From: Oxalobacteraceae bacterium
Lineage (GTDB): Bacteria > Pseudomonadota > Gammaproteobacteria > Burkholderiales > Burkholderiaceae_D
DNA: 58,657 bases
Direction of reading: 5' to 3'
Assembly (NCBI GenBank): GCA_013284265.1
Contig: JABTBR010000047.1
Coordinates: forward strand, 1-58,657
Shown: positions 9,701 through 17,611 of the stretch, in pieces
How positions within the stretch are numbered: the stretch's first letter is position 1
Layout of the letters: each line of letters begins with the position of its first letter
Position numbers and translations under genes: made by a program
Notes under the pieces: model-generated
What the model saw: the letters and a program-made list of their open reading frames with translations, nothing else
Database searches by the model: none
Told to the model about the DNA's origin: nothing

Positions 9701-10690
9701 ATGGCAACTGCCGCTAAGAAGTCCGTCGTAAAGAAACCAGCCGCCAAGGCTGCACCTGCCGTTAAGAAGCCGGCAGCCGCAGCCAAGGCCGCTGCCAAAC
9801 CAGCCGTGAAAGCGGCCGCTAAACCTGCAGTGAAAAAAGCTGCAGCCAAACCAGCAGCGAAACCAGCTGTGAAAAAAGCCGCTGCCAAGCCAGCCGTTAA
9901 AAAAGCTGTCGCGAAACCAGCAGCCAAGGCCGCCGCTAAACCAGCAGCCAAAGCAGCAGCAAAACCAGCAGTGAAAAAAGCCGCTGCCAAGCCAGTAGCT
10001 AAAAAAGTCGCGGCTAAACCAGCAGCGAAGAAAACTGTCGCGAAAGCCGCAGCCAAGCCAGCCGCTAAAAAAGCCGCAGCCAAACCAGTCGCTAAAAAAG
10101 CCGCTGCCAAGCCAGTCGCTAAAAAAGCCGCTGCCAAGCCAGCAGCCAAGGCCAAGCCAGTAGCCAAAGCCGCAGCCAAACCAGCCGCTAAAAAAGCAGC
10201 CGCCAAACCAGCAGCGAAAAAAGCCGCTGCCAAACCAGCTGCCAAAAAAGCCGCCGCCAAGCCTGCAGCCAAAAAAGCCGCAGCCAAACCAGCAGCCAAG
10301 CCAGCAGCGAAAGCCGCCGCCAAGCCTGCAGCTAAAAAGCCAGCAGCCAAAAAACCAGCAGTAAAAGCGGCAGCCAAACCGGCTGCAAAGGCCGCGGCTA
10401 AGCCAGCAGCAAAAAAGCCGCTCGCTAAGGCAGCCGCCAAGCCGGCCGCCAAAAAAGCAGCCGCCAAACCGGCCGCTAAAAAGCCAGCCGCGAAAGCCGC
10501 CGCCCCGGCAGCCGCTCCGGCAGCTGCGAAACCGGTAGCCAAGCCGGCAGCCAAGAAAGCCGCTGCGCCTAAAAAGCCAGCCGCGCCTAAGGTCGCCGCC
10601 AAGCCTGTGTCCACCGTAACGCCTGCGGCCAAAACCGTACTGGCGCCGGCAGCCGCATGGCCGTTCCCGACCAGCACCCGCCCATCCTGA
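9701..10690 (+). CDS. Histone H1-like KPAAK-repeat DNA-binding protein
   Basis: About 329 residues, almost wholly Lys, Ala, Pro and Val in repeats of the type KPAAKKAAA, from residue ~8 to ~300; very basic, lacking a folded domain. This is the bacterial H1-like class (compare Bordetella BpH1, Pseudomonas AlgP/PhaF tails): nonspecific nucleoid binding is expected but not shown here. The tail departs from the repeat (TVTPAAKTVLAPAAAWPFP), and a C-terminal AAAWPFP motif recurs in Burkholderiales relatives as I recall it. Start at ATG 9701 with AGGAGAGA at 9688-9695; an upstream in-frame start at 9665 has no such site. The repeats at DNA level make length variation between strains likely. Confidence 0.88.
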   Translation: MATAAKKSVVKKPAAKAAPAVKKPAAAAKAAAKPAVKAAAKPAVKKAAAKPAAKPAVKKAAAKPAVKKAVAKPAAKAAAKPAAKAAAKPAVKKAAAKPVAKKVAAKPAAKKTVAKAAAKPAAKKAAAKPVAKKAAAKPVAKKAAAKPAAKAKPVAKAAAKPAAKKAAAKPAAKKAAAKPAAKKAAAKPAAKKAAAKPAAKPAAKAAAKPAAKKPAAKKPAVKAAAKPAAKAAAKPAAKKPLAKAAAKPAAKKAAAKPAAKKPAAKAAAPAAAPAAAKPVAKPAAKKAAAPKKPAAPKVAAKPVSTVTPAAKTVLAPAAAWPFPTSTRPS

Positions 10691-10718
10691 TTTATCGTGT
10701 GAGTGCCGTAAGGTAAGC

Positions 10719-10756
10719 AGCCGCTGTGTGAGACAATCACACAGCGGCTTTTTTTT
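10719..10756 (+). terminator. Intrinsic terminator of histone-like gene
   Basis: AGCCGCTGTGTG (10719-10730) pairs perfectly with CACACAGCGGCT (10738-10749), followed by eight T. The yggT ribosome site GGAGGGG begins directly behind the T-run. Confidence 0.95.
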
Positions 10757-10767
10757 GGAGGGGACCT

Positions 10768-11298
10768 GTGCTTAGTATTTTTGTGTTGATTGTCGACGCT
10801 ATCGCCACCTTGCTCGGTGGGGCGTTGTTACTGCGTTTCTGGATGCAAGCGATCCGCGTCCGCCCACCTTCGTCGGTGGCCCAATTCACGTTTCAATTAT
10901 CGGACTGGCTGGTGCGCCCCCTGCGCCGCATCGTGCCCGGTGTGGGCGGCTATGACTGGGCCAGCCTGATCGGCGCCTTCCTGATCGTCATGCTGGCGAC
11001 TTCGGTGATGTTCATCGCCGGCTGGCCCGCGCAGATGGTGCTGTTGATGGCGCTGCAGCGCTTCCTGCAATGGATACTGTATGGTTTCATGGCGCTGCTG
11101 GTGGTCGAAGCCATCTTCAGCTGGGTCAACCCGCATGCGCCGCTGGCGCCCTTCGTGCGCGCGCTCAACGAGCCGATACTTAACCCGATCCGCCGGGTGG
11201 TACCGCTGGTGGGGAGTCTGGATCTGTCGCTGCTGGTGGCGCTGATTTTGCTGCAGATCGCCCAGCTGTTGCTGGGGATGCTGTTTAGCGCGCATTAA
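10768..11298 (+). CDS. yggT: YggT family membrane protein
   Basis: Integral membrane protein of about 176 residues made of two YGGT units, each a pair of hydrophobic helices with a conserved short loop (LSDWLVRPLRRIVP in the first, LNEPILNPIRRVVP in the second). Members are implicated in osmotic tolerance and cell-envelope processes; the precise role is not established. The start is GTG at 10768 with GGAGGGG at 10757-10763, which immediately follows the upstream terminator, so transcription presumably initiates very close by or reads through. Confidence 0.88.
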   Translation: MLSIFVLIVDAIATLLGGALLLRFWMQAIRVRPPSSVAQFTFQLSDWLVRPLRRIVPGVGGYDWASLIGAFLIVMLATSVMFIAGWPAQMVLLMALQRFLQWILYGFMALLVVEAIFSWVNPHAPLAPFVRALNEPILNPIRRVVPLVGSLDLSLLVALILLQIAQLLLGMLFSAH

Positions 11299-11330
11299 GC
11301 GCCGCGCTGCCTGCGGGCAGCACGTCAAAA

Positions 11331-11364
11331 AGCCGCTGGCGTCTTGCGACGCAGCGGCTTTTTT
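11331..11364. terminator. Bidirectional terminator between yggT and kinase
   Basis: AGCCGCTG (11331-11338) and CAGCGGCT (11352-11359) with inner complementarity form a long stem flanked by A-run on the left and TTTTT on the right. It serves convergent yggT (plus) and the PfkB kinase operon (minus). Confidence 0.85.
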
Positions 11365-11369
11365 CATTT

Positions 11370-11474
11370 AAAACCCAAGGCTAAACCCTGGGGTCTGACC
11401 CAGGGTCCGGGGAGGGGCTGCGCCCCGCCCGTCCCGGGGGGACGGGCCCCCGGCTCTTTGCCGTGGGTTTAAAA
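11370..11474 (+). repeat. Dispersed palindromic repeat, copy 2 (long form)
   Basis: Outer arms AAAACCCAAGGC and GCCGTGGGTTTAAAA, inner left GGGGTCTGACCC as in other copies, but the centre is replaced by a longer GC-rich palindromic insert (GAGGGGCTGCGCCCC and GTCCCGGGGGGAC, about 11411-11443). Same long form as 23643. Right end flows into the tandem array at 11448. Confidence 0.88.
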
Positions 11475-11533
11475 GAAGTCCCCGGCTCTTTGACGTGGTT
11501 TAAAAGATGTCCCGGGCTCTTTGCCTCTTTTAG
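11448..11533. repeat. Tandem 31-32-bp repeats abutting a stop codon
   Basis: Two and a half units of CCCCGGCTCTTTGCCGTGGG plus TTTAAAAGAAGT: unit A 11448-11479, unit B 11480-11510 (GACGTGG variant), partial unit C 11511-11533. The unit is the right arm of the dispersed palindrome, so the array arose by local duplication of the repeat end. The last unit overlaps the stop codon (11530-11532, minus strand) of the kinase gene. Confidence 0.85.
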
Positions 11534-12468
11534 TAACGGTAACCGAACGCCGCTTCGAAGCGGTCGGCGATCTGCGCTGCGGTGAGCTGGTGGTTCTGCG
11601 CGCCCTTGTGGGCGATCTTGATCGCGCCCAGCAGGCTGGCCAGGCGGCCGGTGTTTTCCCAGCTCCAGTCATTGGTGATGCCGAACAGCAGGCCGGCGCG
11701 GTAGGCGTCGCCGCAGCCGGTCGGATCGAGTTCGGCTTCGGCCTTGACGGCCGGGATCTCGATGCGCTGGCCCTTGGTGTAGATCTCGGAACCCTTTTCG
11801 CCACGGGTGACGATCAGCGCTTCGAGGCGGCCGGCGATGTCCGGGATGGTCAGGCCGGTGCGTTCCATCAGCAGCTCGATCTCATAATCGTTGGCGGTGA
11901 CGTAGGTGGCTTTGTCGATGAAGTCGATCAGCTCCTGGCCGTTGAACATCGGCAGCTGCTGGCCCGGGTCGAAGATGAAGGGGATCTTCAGCTCGGCCAG
12001 GTCGGCGGCGTGCTTTTGCATGCCCAGGTGGCCGTCCGGCGAGATGATCGCCACGCGTGCGGGACCGGCCTTGGCGATCGGGTTCTCGTGCGCGAAGGAC
12101 ATGGCGCCCGGGTGGAAGGCGTTGATCTGGTTGTGCTCGGAGTCGGCGGTGACGAAGCACTGGGCGTTGTAGGCGTCCTGCTTGATCAGGATGTTCGCGG
12201 TGGAGATGCCCAGCTTGGTCAGGCGCTCGATGTAGGGCGCGTTATCCTGGCCCATGACGCCGACGATGCGCGGCTCGCCGCCCAGCAGCTTGAGGTTGTA
12301 GGCGATGTTGCCGGCGCAGCCGCCGTATTCGGTGCGCATGGTCGGCACCAAAAAGGAGACGTTCACTTTGTGCAGCTGGTCGGCCAGCAGGGTGTCGCCG
12401 AAGCGGCCTGCGAACTGCATGATGGTGTCGATAGCGAGCGATCCGCAGATCAGGGAAGTCTTGGTCAT
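11530..12468 (-). CDS. PfkB-family sugar/nucleoside kinase
   Basis: Cytoplasmic ribokinase-fold kinase of about 312 residues. N-terminal substrate region CGSLAIDTIM, Gly-rich GGCAGNIAYNL near 48, and the PfkB second signature DPTGCGDAYRAG near 250 whose Asp is the catalytic base; the usual GAGD reads GCGD here. Adenosine or another nucleoside is a plausible substrate because Burkholderiales nucleoside kinases look similar, but sequence alone does not settle it. Last gene of the minus-strand accBC-prmA cluster, 9 bp after the DUF3426 gene. Ends inside the repeat array. Confidence 0.82.
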   Translation of the reverse strand: MTKTSLICGSLAIDTIMQFAGRFGDTLLADQLHKVNVSFLVPTMRTEYGGCAGNIAYNLKLLGGEPRIVGVMGQDNAPYIERLTKLGISTANILIKQDAYNAQCFVTADSEHNQINAFHPGAMSFAHENPIAKAGPARVAIISPDGHLGMQKHAADLAELKIPFIFDPGQQLPMFNGQELIDFIDKATYVTANDYEIELLMERTGLTIPDIAGRLEALIVTRGEKGSEIYTKGQRIEIPAVKAEAELDPTGCGDAYRAGLLFGITNDWSWENTGRLASLLGAIKIAHKGAQNHQLTAAQIADRFEAAFGYRY

Positions 12469-12477
12469 GATAGTTTT

Positions 12478-14082
12478 TTAAGGATAGAAGACTGCGATGT
12501 GATAGCCCGATGCCTTGAGCTGCTTCAGTTCGAAATACAGTTTGACAGATTGTTCGCTGCGCGGGGGGAAACCTTTGGCGGCGTCGGCCGGCGCGGCCAG
12601 ATAGTCGCGCGGCGTGAGGACGCGGCGCAACACGGCCTTGTCGGCGGCGTCGTTGAGCACCAGTTCGATGTGCGGCCAGGTCTGCGTCAGGCCGCCCTGG
12701 TTGCGCAGCAGGGTGGTAAACAGGAAGCTGGTGTCGGACAGGGTTTGCAGGTCGCCCTGTTCGATCGAGACGTTGTCGATATCGGCCGGCAGCCCGACCT
12801 TGCAGCCCAGCGGCTTGCAGGCGGCCACCAGGGCTGGCTTGAGCTGGGGCAGGTAGGCGGCCAGCTGGTCGCGGAAGGTGGTCAGGCCCTGCGCGGCCAG
12901 CGCGCCCACCAGCAGCACGGAGCCGAGCGCCATGATGACGCGCGCGGCCTTGCCGACCTGCTGGCGGCGGCGGTCGCGTTTGACGAAGCCGGGTTCCTCC
13001 TGGTCGACGTCGGCTTCCTGCTGGCGTGCGGCGGCGGCATCGCTCTCGGCGCGGGCCGCGTAGGCGGCGGCCAGCGAGCCGTCGGCGGCCGGGCCGGTGT
13101 CGTGCTCGATGTCGTCGGCACCGTTCGCCTGCGCATCCAGACGGTCGAGCGCGCGCGCCTCGGCCCGCGGGATGGTGTTGTCGCTGACTGATGCCGGTTC
13201 GGGCTCGGGCTCAGGCTCAGGCTCAGACTCGGATTCAGACTCGGACTGCGGTTCGGACTGCGGTTCGGACCCGGATCCGGACTCAGGTTCGGACTCAGGT
13301 TCGGACTCAGGCGCAGACTCAGGCTGGGGTTCAAACTCAAGCTCAAGCTTGGACTCAGGCACAAGCTCGGGCTCCAGTTCGGACTCAGGCTCGGGTCCAG
13401 GCGCATGCGCCAGTTCAGGTTCTGGCTCAAGCCACATTTCGGTGGCGCCGGCTTCTGCATCGGCTGGGAGCATATCCGCAGCCGCTTCGGCGGCTGTGCG
13501 GCCGAGGTCGAGATCAAGTGCCGTGCTGTCTTGCACCGGGCCGCTGAGCGCGGCCGGCTCCGGTGCGTCCCAGTCCGTTAGCGAGGTGCTGGAAGCCGCT
13601 TCCGGCTCCGCGTCCACCAGCGCATCCGTGGCCAGCGCGACGTCGGTGTCGACATCGGCATCCAGATGGGCGTCGGCATCGAGCCTGGCTGAGCCGTGTC
13701 CGGCGCCGCTGTCCTGATCATCCTCCATCAGCTCCAGTGCATACTCAGGCACGGCTTGCAGTGCGCTGGCGGCATGGGTGTCGAGCGTCGCCATCGCCAT
13801 ATCGAAGGGCGCGGGTTCGGGCAGCAGGGCGGGTGGGGGCGGCGTAGCCGCAGCGGTCGCGGCGGAAGCGGTGGAAGCAAAAACGGGGGAGGCGGGAGCG
13901 GTGGCGGGAGCGGGCAGCTCGGCCGATGCCACCGGTTTGGCATGCGGCTCAATCAGGGCCGCGTTGCCGTCGAAAACTTCATTGCAGGAGCCGCAGCGCA
14001 CTATGCCCCCGCGCAACTTCAACTGGTCATGAGCGACCCGAAAGATGGTGTTGCAATGGGGGCATTTAGTGGCGAGGGCCAT
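12478..14082 (-). CDS. Zinc-ribbon/DUF3426 membrane protein
   Basis: About 534 residues in three parts. N-terminus: MJ0042-type zinc finger with two CxxC knuckles (CPHCNTIF, CGSCNEVF) within residues 8-35. Middle, about 60-370: acidic, low-complexity linker including a Glu/Pro/Ser dipeptide-repeat tract around 215-300. Then a transmembrane segment near 388-405 (VIMALGSVLLVGALAA) and a C-terminal DUF3426 domain. Topology suggests a cytoplasmic zinc ribbon and a periplasmic domain. Function unknown. Regularly found beside prmA and accC in this lineage. The repeat tract is expected to vary in length. Confidence 0.85.
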   Translation of the reverse strand: MALATKCPHCNTIFRVAHDQLKLRGGIVRCGSCNEVFDGNAALIEPHAKPVASAELPAPATAPASPVFASTASAATAAATPPPPALLPEPAPFDMAMATLDTHAASALQAVPEYALELMEDDQDSGAGHGSARLDADAHLDADVDTDVALATDALVDAEPEAASSTSLTDWDAPEPAALSGPVQDSTALDLDLGRTAAEAAADMLPADAEAGATEMWLEPEPELAHAPGPEPESELEPELVPESKLELEFEPQPESAPESEPESEPESGSGSEPQSEPQSESESESEPEPEPEPEPASVSDNTIPRAEARALDRLDAQANGADDIEHDTGPAADGSLAAAYAARAESDAAAARQQEADVDQEEPGFVKRDRRRQQVGKAARVIMALGSVLLVGALAAQGLTTFRDQLAAYLPQLKPALVAACKPLGCKVGLPADIDNVSIEQGDLQTLSDTSFLFTTLLRNQGGLTQTWPHIELVLNDAADKAVLRRVLTPRDYLAAPADAAKGFPPRSEQSVKLYFELKQLKASGYHIAVFYP

Positions 14083-14091
14083 TTGCTGTGA

Positions 14092-15033
14092 TTATGCCTC
14101 GGTACGTGCCGGCGGGGCCGTGGGGGCGCCCAGGCGGCCATGCAAGGCCACCCAGCCGTCCTGCTCGGCCCAGACACCCAGCTGGATGAACGGCGCATAC
14201 GCTGCGGCCACTTCTTCGGCCTGGCGTGCCAGCACGCCCGACAGGATCAGCGAACCGCCGTCGGCCACGCGGCCCGACAGCATAGGCGCCATTACTTTCA
14301 GCGGGCTCGACAGAATATTGGCCACGACGATGTCGAAGCGCTGTGTCGCGTGCGGGGACACGGCAAAGGTATCGGGCAGGAAGTAATCGATCGCGCAATT
14401 GTTGCGCTGGGCATTGTCGTGGGCCGACTCGATCGCCTGCGGATCGATGTCCACTCCCACCACTTCGCCGGCGCCGACCTTCTTGGCCACCATGGCCAGG
14501 ATGCCGGAACCGCAACCGTAGTCGAGCACCGTCTTGCCCGGCGCCGGATTGGCTTCGAGCCACTCCATGCACAGGCGGGTGGTCGGATGGCTGCCGGTGC
14601 CGAAGGCCAGGCCGGGATCGAGTTCCAGGATCAGGCCGTCAGGGTCCGGCGCTTCGTGCCAGCTCGGCACGACCCAGATGTTCTTGCCGATGTGGATAGG
14701 CGCGAACTGCGACTGGGTCAGACGCACCCAGTCCTGCTCGGCCACGTCGCGCAAGGTGAACGTGGGCACGACGGCCAGCTTGATCTGTTTGGCCGCGGCC
14801 GCGACGATGGCCGCCTGGTCGGCGTCCTTGTCGGTCAGCGCGACCACGCGGCTGTGTTCCCACGCCGCTTCCTTCGGTTCCATGCCCGGCTCGCCGAACA
14901 GGGGCTGCTCGGCATCGGTGCCTTCGTCGGCATCCTCCACCGAGACGGACAGCGCGCCCACTTCCATCAGCGCGTCAGACAGCGCTTCGGCGTGTTCCAG
15001 GGCGATTTCGATAACGATTTCAGTCCAGCTCAT
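14092..15033 (-). CDS. prmA: Ribosomal protein L11 methyltransferase
   Basis: SAM-dependent enzyme that trimethylates ribosomal protein L11. About 313 residues: an N-terminal substrate-recognition domain (~1-90), then a Rossmann methyltransferase domain with motif I LDYGCGSGILA near 175, acidic motif II VVGVDIDPQA, and motif IV ANILSSPL. The start codon overlaps the accC stop by four bases (ATGA), indicating translational coupling. Nine bp separate it from the DUF3426 gene downstream. Confidence 0.96.
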   Translation of the reverse strand: MSWTEIVIEIALEHAEALSDALMEVGALSVSVEDADEGTDAEQPLFGEPGMEPKEAAWEHSRVVALTDKDADQAAIVAAAAKQIKLAVVPTFTLRDVAEQDWVRLTQSQFAPIHIGKNIWVVPSWHEAPDPDGLILELDPGLAFGTGSHPTTRLCMEWLEANPAPGKTVLDYGCGSGILAMVAKKVGAGEVVGVDIDPQAIESAHDNAQRNNCAIDYFLPDTFAVSPHATQRFDIVVANILSSPLKVMAPMLSGRVADGGSLILSGVLARQAEEVAAAYAPFIQLGVWAEQDGWVALHGRLGAPTAPPARTEA

Positions 15034-16424
15034 GGTACGGCCTTGAGGTCGGGTTTGCCGAGGCTAAGCTTGTGCAGGTCCGGCATATCGGCCAGTTTCT
15101 GCTCCAGATAATGGATATTCGTGCCGCCTTCGATGAAGCGGGCATCGATCATCAGCTCGCGGTGCAGCGGGATGTTGGTCTGGATGCCCTCGACCACCAT
15201 CTCGGACAGCGCGATCTGCATGCGCCGGATCGCCTGTTCGCGGGTGGCACCGTAAGCGATGACCTTGCCGATCAGGGAATCGTAGTGCGGCGGTACATAA
15301 TACCCCGCATACGAATGCGAGTCGACCCGGATGCCAGGGCCGCCCGGCACGTGCCAGGAAGTGATGCGTCCTGGCGACGGGGTGAACTTGAACGGGTCTT
15401 CGGCATTGATGCGGCACTCGATGGCGTGGCCGGCCAGCATCACGTCGCGCTGGCGGAAGCGCAGCTTCTCGCCGGCGGCGATGCGGATCTGCTCCTGCAC
15501 GATGTCGATGCCGGTGATCATTTCGGTGACCGGGTGTTCCACCTGCACGCGGGTGTTCATCTCGATGAAGTAGAACTCGCCGTTCTCAAACAGGAATTCG
15601 AAGGTGCCGGCGCCACGGTAGCCGATCTTGCGGCAGGCTTCGGCGCAGCGGTCGCCGATCTTCTCGATCAGCTTGCGCGGGATGCCCGGTGCCGGTGCTT
15701 CTTCGATGACCTTCTGGTGGCGGCGCTGCATGGAGCAGTCGCGCTCGCCCAGCCAGACGGCGTTTTTGTGTTCGTCGGCGAGGATCTGGATTTCCACGTG
15801 ACGCGGATTTTCCAGGTACTTCTCCATATACACTTCAGGATTGCCGAAAGCGCTGCCGGCCTCGGCCTTGGTCATGGCCACGGCATTGATCAGGGCCGCT
15901 TCGGTGTGGACCACGCGCATGCCGCGTCCGCCACCGCCGCCGGAAGCCTTGATGATGACCGGATAGCCGACCTTGCGTGCAATCTGCACGATCGCCTTCG
16001 GATCGTCCGGCAAGGCGCCATCCGAGCCCGGCACGCAAGGCACGCCGGCCTTGATCATGGTCTGCTTGGCCGTCACCTTGTCGCCCATCATGCGGATCGA
16101 TTCGGAACGGGGACCGATGAAGACGAAGCCCGATTTTTCCACGCGCTCGGCGAAGTCGGCGTTTTCCGCCAGGAAGCCGTAGCCAGGGTGGATCGCCTCG
16201 GCATCCGTCACTTCCGCCGCGCTGATGATGGCGGGCATGTTCAGATAGCTAAGGTTGGAGGGAGCAGGGCCGATACATACCGATTCGTCCGCCAACTTCA
16301 CGTATTTGGCGTCTTTATCTGCTTCCGAGTGAACGACGACCGTCTTGATGCCCATTTCGCGGCAAGCGCGCTGGATACGGAGGGCAATTTCGCCACGGTT
16401 GGCAATGAGGATTTTTTCAAACAT
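15030..16424 (-). CDS. accC: Biotin carboxylase of acetyl-CoA carboxylase
   Basis: Carboxylates biotin on AccB using ATP and bicarbonate, first step of fatty-acid synthesis. About 464 residues, slightly longer than the E. coli enzyme because of the C-terminal tail. N-terminal FEKILIANRGEIALRI, ATP-grasp Gly-rich loop KASGGGGGRGMRVV near 160, metal/ATP residues in EFLFENGEFYFIEMNTRVQVEHPVTE (only part quoted: EMNTRVQVEHPVTE), near 290. Lies 110 bp after accB with a hairpin in between, and overlaps prmA by four bases. Confidence 0.97.
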   Translation of the reverse strand: MFEKILIANRGEIALRIQRACREMGIKTVVVHSEADKDAKYVKLADESVCIGPAPSNLSYLNMPAIISAAEVTDAEAIHPGYGFLAENADFAERVEKSGFVFIGPRSESIRMMGDKVTAKQTMIKAGVPCVPGSDGALPDDPKAIVQIARKVGYPVIIKASGGGGGRGMRVVHTEAALINAVAMTKAEAGSAFGNPEVYMEKYLENPRHVEIQILADEHKNAVWLGERDCSMQRRHQKVIEEAPAPGIPRKLIEKIGDRCAEACRKIGYRGAGTFEFLFENGEFYFIEMNTRVQVEHPVTEMITGIDIVQEQIRIAAGEKLRFRQRDVMLAGHAIECRINAEDPFKFTPSPGRITSWHVPGGPGIRVDSHSYAGYYVPPHYDSLIGKVIAYGATREQAIRRMQIALSEMVVEGIQTNIPLHRELMIDARFIEGGTNIHYLEQKLADMPDLHKLSLGKPDLKAVP

Positions 16425-16496
16425 GATAGGTTCGCGTAGGTCTGTGAGCGCCGGCGGACCGGCAGCATCATGTTGGGGAGGGAATGCGGTAGGTCC

Positions 16497-16525
16497 GAGG
16501 TTACCGGCACGGTGCCGGGAACCTC
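16497..16525 (-). promoter_or_regulatory. Hairpin between accB and accC
   Basis: GAGGTT-a-CCGGC (left) pairs with GCCGG-g-AACCTC (right), a long stem 10 bases downstream of the accB stop. No T-run. It could stabilise accB mRNA, adjusting AccB excess over AccC, or be an RNA-processing site. Confidence 0.55.
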
Positions 16526-16534
16526 ATGCGGGAC

Positions 16535-16999
16535 TTAGCCTATCACAAACAGCGGTTGGCCGAACTCGACCGGTTGGCCGTTTTCCACCAGAATCTGGGT
16601 AATCACACCGGCTTTGTCGGTGTCGATTTCGTTCAGCAGCTTCATCGCTTCGATGATGCACAGGGTGTCGCCTTCCTTGACGGTGCTGCCCACTTCGACG
16701 AAGGCTGGGGTGCCTGGCGCCGACGAGCGGTAGAAGGTGCCGACCATCGGCGACTTGACGACGTAGCCGGTAGGCTCGGCGGCCACGACGGCGGCGGCAA
16801 CGGGTGCGGCGGCCGGAGCGGCGGGACCTGCGGCGTAGTGCGCCTGCTGCAAGCCTGGCTGCATCATCACCATCTGATTTTGCGGCATGGCCGAGGACTT
16901 GACGATACGAACCTTGCTTTCGCCCTCGGTCACTTCGAGCTCTGCAATATCCGATTCAGCGACCAAGTCAATCAACGTCTTGAGCTTGCGTAGATCCAT
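16535..16999 (-). CDS. accB: Biotin carboxyl carrier protein
   Basis: Biotinylated carrier subunit of acetyl-CoA carboxylase, 154 residues. N-terminal dimerisation part (MDLRKLKTLIDLVAESDI), an Ala/Pro-rich mobile linker at about 55-75, and the biotinyl domain with EAMKLLNEID; biotin acceptor Lys120. The family motif is normally EAMKMMNEI or EAMKLMNEI, so Leu after Lys-Leu is a mild variant. ATG at 16999 is preceded on the minus strand by AAGGGG; the longer frame to 17044 lacks a site. First gene of accB-accC-prmA. Confidence 0.96.
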   Translation of the reverse strand: MDLRKLKTLIDLVAESDIAELEVTEGESKVRIVKSSAMPQNQMVMMQPGLQQAHYAAGPAAPAAAPVAAAVVAAEPTGYVVKSPMVGTFYRSSAPGTPAFVEVGSTVKEGDTLCIIEAMKLLNEIDTDKAGVITQILVENGQPVEFGQPLFVIG

Positions 17000-17089
17000 G
17001 TGAAACCCCTTGGAATTATCTTGTATGGTGAGTGTGTACGGCACCGCCGGGTGGGCGTTGCCGCGCTAAATGCGCGCAGATCGCGTAGA

Positions 17090-17527
17090 TTAACGCTTTT
17101 TAAGCACAAAGTCGATGGCAAAGCGATATCCTTCGATACCCAGTCCGCAGATCGTACCCAATGCTATTGCGCTAAGAAAAGAGTGGTGGCGAAATGACTC
17201 GCGCTGGTAAATATTGGAAATATGGACTTCCACGAAGGGAATGGCCACACCGGCCAGCGCGTCGCGCAAGGCCACGCTGGTATGGGTCAGCCCTCCCGGA
17301 TTGATGACGATCGCCTCGACGCCTTCGCCCTTGGCGGCGTGGATGCGGTCGATCAGCGCACCTTCGTGGTTGCTCTGAAAACAAGACAGCGTCGCACCGG
17401 CCGCCGCGGCTTGCGCCAGCGCGGCCTGTTCGACATCGGCCAGAGTACTGGCGCCATAGACCTCAGGCTCGCGCATCCCCAGTAAATTCAGGTTGGGGCC
17501 GTTGAGCAATAAGAGGTTTTGTGCCAT
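17090..17527 (-). CDS. aroQ: Type II 3-dehydroquinate dehydratase
   Basis: Shikimate pathway enzyme dehydrating 3-dehydroquinate; dodecameric in the family. About 145 residues, standard length. Motifs: NLLLLNGPNLNLLGMREPE at the N-terminus with the lid Arg and catalytic Tyr (VYG), QSNHEGALID, INPGGLTHTSVALRDAL, and FVEVHISNIY carrying the catalytic His. The start chosen at 17527 gives the conserved N-terminus; the frame continues to 17575 without support. Upstream of accB on the same strand, the common beta/gammaproteobacterial order aroQ-accB-accC. Confidence 0.96.
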   Translation of the reverse strand: MAQNLLLLNGPNLNLLGMREPEVYGASTLADVEQAALAQAAAAGATLSCFQSNHEGALIDRIHAAKGEGVEAIVINPGGLTHTSVALRDALAGVAIPFVEVHISNIYQRESFRHHSFLSAIALGTICGLGIEGYRFAIDFVLKKR

Positions 17528-17611
17528 GTGTTCGGGACCGTTTTCTGCGAAAGTTCCGCATTTTGCCGCCAACACGCAGCATTGGCAAGAGAAAAAATCT
17601 GATACAAGTAA

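Noticed and set aside
9720..10560. Regular DNA repeats considered as a CRISPR array
   Set aside because: They are in-frame codon repeats of the histone-like gene with no constant-length unique spacers.
9241..10740. Minus-strand frame of 499 codons with AGLAAAFLA repeats opposite the histone-like gene
   Set aside because: The hydrophobic repeats are the antisense reading of KPAAK codons; the plus strand has a ribosome site, start and terminator matched to the gene.
13097..13717. Ser/Gly/Asp-repeat protein on the plus strand
   Set aside because: Antisense of the Glu/Pro/Ser linker of the DUF3426 protein.
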